Of a stretch of DNA of 64,000 nt, positions 1 to 9,947 are shown one piece after another. The stretch covers positions 11,594,001 through 11,658,000 of the forward strand of contig NC_065551.1 in the NCBI RefSeq assembly GCF_022605725.1, in the 5' to 3' direction. The translations under genes were made by a program, and so were the position numbers. Origin of the DNA: Anthonomus grandis grandis. Lineage: Eukaryota > Arthropoda > Insecta > Coleoptera > Curculionidae. The notes under the pieces were generated by a model. The model saw only the letters and a list, made by a program, of their open reading frames with translations. It had not been told where the DNA came from and did no database searches. Position 1 is the first letter of the stretch. Each line of letters opens with the position of its first letter.

Positions 1-1698
1 CTTTTAATGCATCAAGATATCAAAAACATTGATGCCAGCTTTGGAGTTGAAGGAAAAGATGGAAAGGGAAGTAAAGAAGATGCATTCTCAGTTGAGTTAT
101 GGGTCAGAGAATGTGAAGCCTGGGATGTAAACCCCGTTTTATTTTATAAGCGACAAGGGCAAGAGCATGCATTCTAAAGAAAGAAGATTTTTGTCTTGTG
201 ATTATGAACAACTTTCAAACGAATATGATCAAAAATTTATTACTGTTGACAGCATGCATGGCTTGAATTCATATGACTTTGAATTGGCCACTGTAATGGT
301 AATAGATGAATTTCACCATGGTTTTCCTGTTGCTGAAATGTTTTCAAACAGAAAGGATACCACCATTCAACATCTCTATTTTTCTCTTATAAAGAAAACA
401 GTAGGTTTGTATAATACATGATATAATGATATATTTATAGTTTTTTTTAAAACTGAAACTGATGCATATTATAATAGTGAAACCATAAAATGCAATCAAA
501 ATATTATGCTATACTGTTATTGATTTATTCTACATACAAACACACATTTTTATTATACAAACACACACACTTTAATTATATTTAACATTTGACTGATGTG
601 CAACTAATTTACTTCTAAACAACAGATTATAAAGTTTTGTTCCTAGATAAACAATAGATTTGAAAGTCAATAGAAAAAACATGTGGAATTGCAATTAAAT
701 TTTCTCAATTTATAAGATAAATAATTTACTTTTTGATTTAACCAGAGTTTATTAGCATATTTGTGTTTTCTACTACTTTTACAGTTTTTCTTGTAGACTG
801 TTTACCTAAAATTTTCTGGCAATTTAAGGTAAAATATCTGAGAAAACATAACATATTTAAATATATGAGTGAATTTATGAATTCCATTTCTCTATATTAT
901 TATCATTTATTACAAGCTTGCTTGTATATTTGTTTATTTGAAAATGAATCCTTTAAATCCATTGTTTCTTTTACTTTTTACCCTAGCATAAACCTTCATT
1001 GTAACTTGGAACTGATTAGCAAACACGAATAACAATTTGGCATTTCAATTTCTCCTGTATTTATACTACTTTTGTTAAGACATTTTTTATTGTAGGTAAA
1101 GTTTGTTCTGAAATATTCATGTCAGATATGGACGGAACATTTTTTAATGCATGGATTATGGTGATGGGAGTAAAACCTGACCACTTGTTTTGCTCTTGGC
1201 ATGTAGACAGGGCATGGCAAAGTAATCTTACTAAGATTGGTGATAAGGAAAAGCCTGCTTCTGTTTATAAACTGTTAAAAACTTTACAACACCAGATAGT
1301 ACTAGATCATTTTTTCTCAGCTTTAGCAAGTGCCATGCAAAATTTATGCAGTGATCCAAGCACTAAAAAATTTGGAAAGTATTTTAAAAATACTTACAGT
1401 CATAATTATAAAAAAATGGGCTTATTGTTCTAGAGAACATTCTTCCATTAATACGAATATGCATTTAGAATCAATGCATAAAGTCATTAAATATTTTTAC
1501 TTAGAGAGAAAAACAGTGAAGCGTTTGGATAAAGGGTTAAATGTTGTCTTACAATATGTGAGGGATAAGAGCATTGAAAGGATAATAAGATTGACTAAGG
1601 GAGAACATACAAAAACTATACCTATATTATCTCGAAATCATTGGGATTCAATTAAAGAAATGTCTCAATATTCCTTATTAAATTGTGCTAATTATTGA
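1..1698 (+). pseudogene. MULE-type transposase relic A, cut by the window edge
   Basis: Degenerate transposase of the Mutator-like (MULE) kind found in insects and other invertebrates. Three stretches are collinear with that family. Bases 1-165 read in frame 1 (ELWVRECEAWDVNPVLFYK, then QGQEHA). Bases 167-404 hold SMHGLNSYDFELATVMVIDE, the catalytic-core 'D-THG-N-Y' region. Bases 1096-1697 hold MSDMDGTFFNAW, then CSWHVDRAW and INTNMHLESMHKVIKY. A one-base shift near 166 and another in the A-run near 1410 break the frame, so the copy is dead. An intron with GT-AG ends (405-1095) joins the two middle parts exactly in frame. The N-terminus lies left of the window, and no terminal inverted repeat could be identified. 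Family assignment is from recalled motifs; I am confident it is a MULE and unsure of the subfamily. Confidence 0.75.
405..1095 (+). other. Intron within MULE relic A
   Basis: The segment begins GTTTGT and ends TTTATTGTAG. Removing it joins KKTVG to KVCSEIFMSD with no frame change, matching the order expected between the 'DEF..G.PVA' and 'MSD...FNAW' blocks of the family. The segment is AT-rich with stop codons in all frames and a short CA-rich tract near 536-570. An insertion that happens to end in GT-AG is the alternative. Confidence 0.6.
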
Positions 1699-2284
1699 AA
1701 AATTTAAAAAAAAATTAATACATCCTCATGTTATGAGGTTCGTCAAAAACTTGATAAAAACTGTTGCCAACAAATATGTGCAATTTGTAAAATATGTAAC
1801 AAAAAACAAATTAATTAAAGAAAATTCAAAAAATTGATATCAATATTTATTGTTTATTATTGTTTGTATAGCTTCCTTTCAACACACCGAGTTTATTAGC
1901 GGTCTCGGGAGACCGCTAACAAACGCTTAAAGCACCTTATACCACAGAACACAAATATAGGCCTTATACGGTGACAAGTCATACGGTCATGACTTGATCG
2001 CTCGAATGAGATGTGTTAAAGACGCTTATAGGCGCTTACTCGCTAAAATATGGCATTGAAGATCAGTTAGGTCAGTGTCAAATGTAATCTCAAATAGCCT
2101 GTCCAAGCGATGGATGGTCAAAACCAAAAGTAAATACCCCTTCATATAAACGATATTTGGTATTTACCAAGACGTCATCAGTTTAACCGCCAGTAACCTT
2201 GCTTAGGAGGAAAGTTATAGCGGACAGCTGACGAATAAAAAAATTCGAAAACGGATTGTATAAACAAAAACTACTATAATATTA
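1699..2284. other. Gene-free; short repeats
   Basis: No coding signal was seen. The stretch holds an inverted repeat at about 1898-1917 (AGCGGTCTC, two bases, GAGACCGCT). It also holds one copy of the 19-bp motif CCACAGAACACAAATATAG and the sequence GGCGCTTACTCGCTAAAATA at 2031-2050, which recurs inverted near 6631 and 7411. Confidence 0.5.
1942..1960 (+). repeat. Recurrent 19-bp motif, copy 1
   Basis: CCACAGAACACAAATATAG. Exact or near-exact copies stand at 6579-6597, 6682-6700 and 8138-8155 (lacking the first C). A two-mismatch copy lies on the minus strand at 39662-39680. Flanking sequence differs at each site, so this looks like a conserved end or core of a dispersed repeat. Confidence 0.55.
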
Positions 2285-2740
2285 TATAAACTCCTGGACA
2301 AAATTATCGCACCTTTACTGATTAAAAAAAAATTAAATAAAATAAAAATTAGTTGAAACAGTTATATATCTTTTCTCATACAAAAAGCAGAATTGGACAA
2401 AAACTATGTTTATGCTCTATCATGGAACATGCTGCTTGTGAGAAGTGGTAAAATATCCGTAAGAAAGTTTTCAAAATTTGATACGAGGAATGCCGCGAAG
2501 ACTTCAAGCGATCATTTCAGCTAGAGGTTGCAAAAAAATTCAAGTTGTCAAAATCGATTTTTTTTCCTTGTATTGAATTTAGTTACTTAAATCTCGCTTT
2601 GTTAAATAGAATAATAATTTTTTTTTGTTAATAAATAAAATAATGCATAGTTAACAATGCCTATTATTTTTTTTTATCATTATTAAAAAAAAAAATCTCT
2701 AAAAATCAAGTGGTGCGATAATTTTGTCCAGAAGCTTATA
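2285..2740. mobile_element. Tc1-like MITE, about 455 bp
   Basis: The ends are inverted copies: TGGACAAAATTATCGCACC near the left end and its reverse complement at about 2711-2730, extended outwards by TATAA(A/G)CT(C/T)C. This end resembles Tc1-type termini, including those of the Tc1 copy at 25382. The interior is AT-rich with no intact ORF. Outer limits and the expected TA duplication are uncertain by a few bases. Confidence 0.6.
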
Positions 2741-3234
2741 TTTGTCAAAATATACAAAAATGTATTAGGTCTAATATTTTTTAAGAACTGTAAAACCACA
2801 AGTGGGGTTTTTTCCAAACTCCATCCAAAAGAATAAAATTTTAAGAACAACGCCTTAGAACATTGAAAGGCTAGAATTACTAAACAACAACTTTGTTTCA
2901 GTTCAACATGTTCACAGGGGCAAGGGAGGTATTTTGTTTACTTATTGATGTTAGATTTTGGGTTAAAAATGTCAAGTAGAAGCCACTACTAAGGTAGTAG
3001 CCACTACCAGACGGACCAATAGGCGCCGCGAGAAACTTACGTGGTGTGAAAAGGAAGACACGACCGGTTTCAGTTTTAAGGGAAGTCGGTAACTTTTCTC
3101 ACATGTATGAAGCTTGTATGGTGAAAATCGGAATAGTCGGTCGGCCATCTTGCTTGGTAAAATTGACAGAGAGCTGGCAGACAGTTCTTACATTGACTGA
3201 TAGAACATCATTTGTCATTGTCAAACCATTTGAG
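2741..3234. other. Gene-free stretch
   Basis: No recognisable gene or repeat boundary was seen. Short open frames on both strands at 3046-3288 match nothing I recognise and run into the left end of the hAT MITE. Confidence 0.4.
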
Positions 3235-3480
3235 CAGTGTTGCCAACACAGTAGATTTTCCACTAGATCTAGTGGTTTAGTCATTTAGTGGAATGGCGTT
3301 ATCAAAATCCACCATGACAGAAATTTTAGTGGAAATGAAATTTTTTAGCGGAATTTTTACTGAAAATAAGATATTTTGCAAAATGATGGTACTTTTGTTA
3401 TTTTCAAATTTTTTAGTAAAGCGCATCAGTTGGCAACATCATTTAAGGCAACCCGCTCGTCACTTGAGAAAGCGCCAATA

Positions 3481-3580
3481 CGGTCGCGTTCATCAGAATA
3501 AAGCGCTTACTAAAGCGATGCAGTTTTTTCTGCTGAACTTTAAGGAAGCTTTGCATCGCTTTGTTCTGATGAACGCAGCC
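3481..3580. mobile_element. 100-bp hairpin MITE with TA target duplication
   Basis: The two halves are inverted copies: left GGTCGCGTTCATCAGAATAA, right ends TTCTGATGAACGCAGCC. TA stands on both sides (3479-3480 and 3581-3582), as expected for a Tc1/mariner-type MITE. It is nested in the hAT MITE. Confidence 0.65.
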
Positions 3581-3621
3581 TAGATCAATTACTAATGTCA
3601 ACGTCAACGCGTGTTATATTA

Positions 3622-4076
3622 ACCAGTTCCAAGCGATCTATCGGTTTTAACCGCGGTTAAGCCCTTAGTTGAACTGAACAGTCCCTTTATAACATAACCA
3701 ATCGTGTCCGCTTGGACGTGTTTGGTTGAAGAAACTTCGTAATTTGTCAGCTGTCGCTGTCATCATTTTGTTTGTTTGTAAATAATACCCCAGTTCTTAA
3801 ACATAAATATCAAAAAAGAAAACTTATTAGCCATAATAAAGTTTGTGTCATTTTTAAAAAGGAAATAATTTGTTGTTTGTTTTATTTTTCCCGCACTTAT
3901 TTCAATATCTGACATTTGACGTTTAGAAAACAGCTCCGGACGTGGGTAATTCCTGTTCCAAATTGATGATTATATATATTAGTATATAGGGCTAATTGGT
4001 GAGGTCACGTATCTTGGACGTGTTTGGTTAATACCATTTAGGAACGGTAATTACCGATAGACCGCTTGGAATCGGT
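3622..4076. mobile_element. PIF-type MITE, copy 1
   Basis: The left end is ACCAGTTCCAAGCGATCTAT and the right end is ATAGACCGCTTGGAATCGGT, an inverted pair. TTA flanks both sides (3619-3621 and 4077-4079). A TTA/TAA duplication is typical of PIF/Harbinger elements. Other copies lie at 33048-33543 and, split by two insertions, at 28228-32068. It has no ORF. Confidence 0.8.
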
Positions 4077-4500
4077 TTATATATTTTCCATTTTTTTTAT
4101 AATAAATATGTAATGTTTTCTATAAAACTATGAGTTTTTAATTGCAAATTGCAACTACTCCTCACAACAAGATGGCGTAAGCATAGCAAAAACTTATTGT
4201 AGATTTCTGCTGTACCTTAACATATGACATATGTACCTATATAAATACATTCGCCGACAGATGGGGCTGATTTTTAAAAATCGCAGAAAAGATGATAAAT
4301 CAGATTATCCTAATAATTAAATGATATTTTTGTCAAAAAAAAAAAATATATATATATATAGTGGAATTCTAGTTCAATTTGATTATTTTTCAGCTGAATT
4401 CTAGTGGAATTTAATTTTTTCATTTAGTGGATTTCTAGTGAGATTTTATATAGTTTCTGGTGGAATGTTTTGTAACAAAGTTGGCAACACTGCATTTGAG

Positions 4501-6160
4501 TTTGTTTTTCATTTCAATGAATGCAAGCGGGGGTTGAGTGTTGAGTTTGCTATTTGTTTTAAAGATGTTATTTTAAATTCATGACTTCTTCTCGAAAACG
4601 TTCTCTTTCGATATTGGGAGTAATGTTTTAATTGATTTGCAGCAAGCAATTCCAAGTTTTTGGTAAGAAAATCTGATTTTATTTATTACTATTATGTGTT
4701 TGTATTGTCAATCTTTAGTCTTTAATAAAATCAAATTTAGTTGATTTCAATGAAGAAGTTTCACTTTTCATGTATTTAAGTTTTGAATTGATTATTATAA
4801 ATACATATTACATGTCTGGCCTCTCATTTTCTATTCCACAATTAAAAATTGTTTAAAATTTCCTTGATGTAAGAGTATCTATATTTTAAATGATTCTGAG
4901 AAACAGTAATAAAATATTTTTTTAAGTTCCTCCAGTACCCATTACAAGAAAAACATGGAGAGCGATATGCAATGTAAATTCTATTAAGACTTTGAGGTAT
5001 AGAATCTCTTCTGATCAATTCTCAATACTGCAGGCTTTACACTACAATACATATTTATTTAAACATTTATTTTGTCTTTTTTTACATGAATCCTTTAGTA
5101 AATTAATTTATAAGGTTTGGACTTAATTTTATTTCATGCTCCTATCATACCACTTCCTGTGTTCACTGAGACGAGACATAGGTTTAGAGACTAAAGGACT
5201 TGAGTCCCCGGAATGGATCAGAATTAATGTTTTTCTTACAACTTGTGTTTTTTTAAGAGTTTCTTTTTATTTTATGTAAACATCTGTCCTTGAATTAAGT
5301 TTTTATTCAATTATAGCTCGAAAATATGTTGTTAGTATTATAAGAGACCAACAAATATATATAATACTATGTAAGTGATATATGTTTATACTAACAAGTT
5401 TTCATTTTCAAAGAGTTTATTTTGTTTTGTAGATGGATATATTCTTTCTTAAGTTTCTTTAGGTTTAGATAATACTCTGCTATAGAATTTTTAAAATCTT
5501 TTTAATATTTCTTTAGGTACCAATACAAGTATGTACATATTAGATAAGGATAATTCATCCTTTATTGAATCTGTGTAAATAAAATAAGGATATTATTAAC
5601 CTAATGGGAATGCCTTTAGATGTATGATGAGAAAATAGCACAAAAATTTTGACAATATTTTCTAATCTGTTTAAAATAGGGTAGTTCAGTGCTAACAAAA
5701 TACTAATTTAAAACATTTTTAGATTAATTCTAATTTATATGTCTGTTATAATAAATTATTGTATATTATGTATATCATTTTAAGTAATTTTTTTTCAGGA
5801 AAATTAAATAATAAATGTATTAAAGAAAAACATTGTTTTATTTTCATTTGTCCAATTGGTGATATGTGGTACACTATTGTTAATTTATTGCAGTAAATTA
5901 ACTCACTTAGATATGTAAAATAAAGCTGAAAAGTTTTATTTAAATTCAGATTAATATCAGATGCTAACACCTAACCAAAAAGGCTCCTTTCTCTATTAGT
6001 AACCTTTTTGATTAGGCGTTTGCAATAGATATTACCGTTGATTGAATATTTGGGAAGATACGCAACCTTATGGGCTAAGGCGTGACCGCAAATATGCATG
6101 AAAAATAGATGGCGATTCTCTCCAGTATGCGCGAAAATAATTTCGTCCGTCGCTTCTCAT
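4501..6160. other. Gene-free AT-rich stretch
   Basis: No coding region, transposon end or RNA gene was recognised over about 1.66 kb. Open frames are short and show no family motif. Confidence 0.4.
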
Positions 6161-6227
6161 CATAGAGTAATTAAAAGTATGTAAATTAGTAATTAAAAGT
6201 ATAAAACATACTTTTAATTACTCTATG
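6161..6227. repeat. 67-bp perfect hairpin
   Basis: Arms of 22 bp (6161-6182 and 6206-6227, starting CATAGAGTAATTAAAAG) are perfect inverted copies around a short loop that repeats AATTAAAAGTAT. A related half-site occurs near 9895-9912. It looks like a minimal foldback element. Confidence 0.6.
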
Positions 6228-7179
6228 GTTGCTGGTATTCCGTTGCTAACATTACTCCGGTGTAGAAATATCAGCCTCTATATATATGGACTTATCCTTA
6301 ATTAAAAAGTGTACATTTCCATCCATTTTATCTGGTTTAATATAAATACTGCTTAATTATTACTACCCTATGGGATCTTATTATTGTATATTCAAGTTCA
6401 AATAAAAAAATGTTATCAATCAAAACAATTTTGTCTTTTATCTCGTGTTTACAAACAAATCCAAACCAAATCAGATAACCACCTCGCCGGTCTGGTTCGA
6501 GATATGACAGACCAAAAGTAACGAAACAAATGAAAAATGATTAATAAATTTATTATTTATTTCTATTTTAGGTTGTTTCCACAGAACACAAATATAGTTG
6601 TTTATATTTGTATTAAATATAGGTTGTTTCTAGCGAGTAAGCGCCTTACTCGGTTGCCTTAGGATATCTTAAGCATGACTTCCACAGAACACAAATATAG
6701 ATGGCTCATACAGTGCTTTCACTTCAAAACGATCCACCCTTAATAACTTTCTTAAAAAAAAAAAAAAAACACGTCAAATTAGATATACAGGGGGACGTTT
6801 ATCTAATTTGCATTTACTGAAGTTCTGTCAATCACCTCCTCACCTCCAGCTAATCTCACTTTAATATGTCAAATGGGAACCCCCATCGTGTGATACATCA
6901 CATAAAGCAGCGTAAAATTCTCTATTCAACGGTACCAAAAAAAAATGAAATCGGTAAATGTGTAAGCAAATAGTTAGCGAAAATGTCTAGAAATAATGAA
7001 TATGTTATTAACGCCAAACTTTGGTATGTCAAATGGCTACCCCATGGTGTGATACATTATTTTAAAGGGCATTCATTATGCTATCAATGGTTGTAAAAAA
7101 AAATAAAATTGATTGACCAAGAAGCAATTAAAGTGTAGATCGGTAGGGTAGAAAAACAAATTTAATTAGTTTAACAAAT
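6228..7179. repeat. Short dispersed and direct repeats, no gene
   Basis: Two copies of the 19-bp motif (6579-6597, 6682-6700) flank AGCGAGTAAGCGCCTTACTC at 6632. A direct repeat of about 157-bp period has ATGTCAAATGG...CCCCAT..TGTGATACAT at about 6868 and again at 7025. A sequence near 6787 (TATACAGGGGGACG) resembles a mariner-type terminus and could belong to the transposase scrap just to the right. Confidence 0.4.
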
Positions 7180-7380
7180 TTATTTTATTATATAATTCAA
7201 GTTCAAAATGCGCGCCGTTATTAGCAAGACAATAAAAAAAAGCCTATTTTCAAACTCTTTACGAACATTGGCAAGGGTCTGCCCGCTAATTTCTCTGCAT
7301 TCTTGAAATATTCTATTTTTTAAATTCTCAATGGCTTGATGAAAATTTTCGAGAAAAGTGGATTGGCAGACGTGGCTCAT
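7180..7380 (-). pseudogene. C-terminal scrap of a mariner-like DDE transposase
   Basis: The minus-strand reading THV/SHVCQSTFLENFHQAIENL followed by RIFQECREIS and VRKEFENRL resembles the helical C-terminal tail of IS630/mariner-type transposases (the 'DL..RI..AC..I....L..V...F..R' pattern). No catalytic triad is present and the coding sequence runs out at 7180. This is a weak, motif-based call. Confidence 0.4.
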
Positions 7381-8507
7381 ATGATGACTTCATCATATGA
7401 GCTATATTTTAGCGAGTAAGCGTCTTACTCGGTTGTACAATGTCTTAAGCGTTACGTTACGTCATCATATGGTTGCGCTCGAATAACGTCATGTCTAACA
7501 GCTGTCTGAGTCTAAATCACAAAATATAAACCTACGGAAACTGTGGGTAATTTATATTTTGTGGTATTATTACTAAATATTAGCTATACCTTTCATCGGT
7601 ATTGCATTCGCTTTGGAGACTGACCTAAACCATGAAAACACCCATTTGTCTAAGTTTTCAAAACGTTTTGAGTCTAAATACTAAACTAACTAAATCCGAT
7701 CTCATACATTTTAAGGATCAGATCAAGAGGAAATACAATAAACAAAAAAGTTACTAGCGTAAACATACCCTCACTCATATTTTTTTTCACACATAAATAA
7801 ACACAAACAAATCATCAATCAATTTAAAAAAAAAATCCGCGCAACCTCACCACACTTACGTTCTTCACTATATTTTTTTCAAATCTATTCGCTCTTTTGA
7901 TAATTTATTATTTTCTGCATTTTTATTTGGTTTACTGTTAATGTATATAAGACATTAATATTAAATAAGTTAAAACAAATACTAAGAAATATAATGCTTC
8001 TACTCTAAAAAAATATCAAATAATTGATATAATATATAGTGATGCGAAGAGTCCGGATTAATCGTCCGTTCAATCCGGATCTCTAAATCGTCCGGATACA
8101 CGCCGCCCGTCGTCCGTTCGACCGACAATGAAATAATCACAGAACACAAATATAGATGTGAAATAATTGTATGAGCGGAATCTCGTATGGAAAACAGGCA
8201 AATAACACAATGGACATTCGACACACTCCCGAAGCTTCCCCCGACACAACACACCGCTCGGAAATACTCGATTATGTTGAGACGAGAGAGACAACAAATC
8301 GGAAATCACTTACCAGAATACGTACCGAAAAAACCTTTCGAGACACTGAGTTATCGGGGTTGGCAGCGCTATTATTTTACAGGTAATATACTATTTTTTT
8401 AGGTGATCGAATGATACCATTCGATAAATCGTTAAAAAAAAAATTAAAAAACAAAACTAATTTCAATAGCTGTCTAATTATTCTTTTTAGTATGTTTCCT
8501 ATTTAAT
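7381..8507. other. Gene-free; scattered short repeats
   Basis: AGCGAGTAAGCGTCTTACTC at 7411 repeats the motif at 6632. A GTCC-rich patch lies at about 8050-8130, with GTCCGGAT, CGTCCGTTC and ATCCGGAT recurring. A copy of the 19-bp motif lacking its first base is at 8138-8155. Several overlapping open frames at 8000-8400 on both strands share no family motif and are not accepted as genes. Confidence 0.4.
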
Positions 8508-8568
8508 GGTTGGGTTGAGTTGTATTGGGCCGGGTGGGTTGGTTGGGGCTGAGCTGGGTTGGTAGTGA
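8508..8568 (+). repeat. G-rich GGTT/GGGTTG low-complexity tract
   Basis: Repeated GGGTTG, GGTTGG and GGGCTG steps on the plus strand stand out in an AT-rich setting. The runs of three or four G could in principle fold as a quadruplex. It is not a TTAGG insect telomere array. Confidence 0.4.
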
Positions 8569-8639
8569 TTTTTTTTTATATAAAAAGGCGCGGGGTGCAA
8601 AAAGGACCTGTTGGGTGAATAATTATTTTTCATAAGAAA

Positions 8640-9030
8640 AACTGATTGCGCAAAAAAAAACGAACAGGGGTAAAATTTTAATATTTTTTATTTTCTTTTT
8701 TCAAATGATTGAGTCTCCGACAACGAATTTATAATAAATACGACATACATTAACTTTTGTAACTGTTTAATTTTCTAAATTCCTACAAAAAAACGGCGTT
8801 CGATAAGTATAGTATAGGATAGTAAACTGTTACGCCAGGGGTAATTAATTAATATAGTCACTTTTTTTTAAATGATTTAAAAAAAAATAAAATTGAAAAA
8901 ATTGAAATTTTTGGTCTCCGACAATGAAATTATGATGAATACGACATTCACTATCCTATGTACCTGTCTTTTTTTTTAATCTTGAAAATGGGTAGTCGAT
9001 AAGATAGTAAACTGTTTCCGTAATTTGTAC
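8640..9030. repeat. Diverged direct duplication of about 208-bp period
   Basis: CTCCGACAA(C/T)GAA and the following ATAAATACGACAT appear at about 8716 and again at about 8924. In each case AGATAGTAAACTGTT or a close variant follows 90-110 bases later. No ORF. Confidence 0.45.
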
Positions 9031-9947
9031 ACATTCCAGCCCTGACAAAACTCAACAATATGAATGAAAACTTGGCTCAATCTAAATAAGGCTGTAATAT
9101 ATGATATTCTCTAAGAACCTGTTTCTTTTCGTACTTATAAATATTATTAACTAATAACTCATTGCACTTTTTTACGACACCAATTCAGAAATAATGTTAG
9201 TCACAAATTACTTGATAGCAATACGTGTGTGTATAAGTAAATTAAAAACTGTATAGTCTATTACAGTCCTTTTGGTTATTCAGTATGTTATATTTAAGCT
9301 GACACTATAGTTTATAATCCAAATATCCTCGGAGGCATATGACTTCATCAAAATCATCCAGTTTCTCCAGCATATTATCCTAAATTGCACTTTTTTTAAG
9401 TTTATTAGTCAAAAGTAGTAAATATAAACACTATCACCACACCTATGCAAGTCAAATGGAACTTTGTTTGCCACAATTTTACACAAAAAAACTTGCACTT
9501 TCCCAAGTGATGGTACGTTTTTTTGGCGTCAAATTCCTCTTCACTTCGCAATAAGTATAATGCAGGTATTTAATGTTCTAACAAAAAGAATCACAGGATA
9601 GGAGGCCAAGTAGTAAATTACACAAAGTTAGTTATAGTGTTTCTTAATCAGTATCAGGAAGTATCATCCCAGGTCCTTTGTAGTTATATCTTAAAGCTTC
9701 AAATATACTGAAGAACTCACAACTCACAAATTAATAACTTTTGGCAAACTATCGATAAATATAAACTAATTATTGTAAGCACGACTCGAATGTAAAGAAA
9801 ATAATATACCTATACCTAACCCTATTTTGTGATAGATGACAAAACTACTTCTATTTCGAATAAAAATTGGGGGATCGGAATTGGTCCTACTCCATAGGTA
9901 ATTAAAAGTATATTTAATATTCATTTCTCTATGATCCCGTCCTCGGG
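9031..9947. other. Gene-free stretch
   Basis: No gene or repeat boundary was recognised. Confidence 0.4.

Larger units (their letters stand above)
3235..4492. mobile_element. hAT-type MITE with perfect 8-bp target duplication
   Basis: The terminal inverted repeats are CAGTGTTGCCAAC and GTTGGCAACACTG. The element is flanked by identical 8-bp direct repeats CATTTGAG at 3227-3234 and 4493-4500. Both the CAG start and the 8-bp duplication are hallmarks of hAT elements. The subterminal regions repeat TAGTGGAATT/TCTAGTGG motifs. It has no transposase and contains two younger insertions (3481-3580 and 3622-4076). Confidence 0.85.

Noticed and set aside
3046..3288. 80-codon frame crossing the left end of the hAT MITE
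   Set aside because: It runs through a transposon boundary and has no recognisable domain.
8000..8402. Four overlapping 70-84 codon frames on both strands
   Set aside because: Mutually overlapping, no motif, within a GTCCG-rich repeat patch.
8508..8568. Telomere-like or satellite DNA in the GGGTTG tract
   Set aside because: Irregular and short, not TTAGG; kept only as low complexity.
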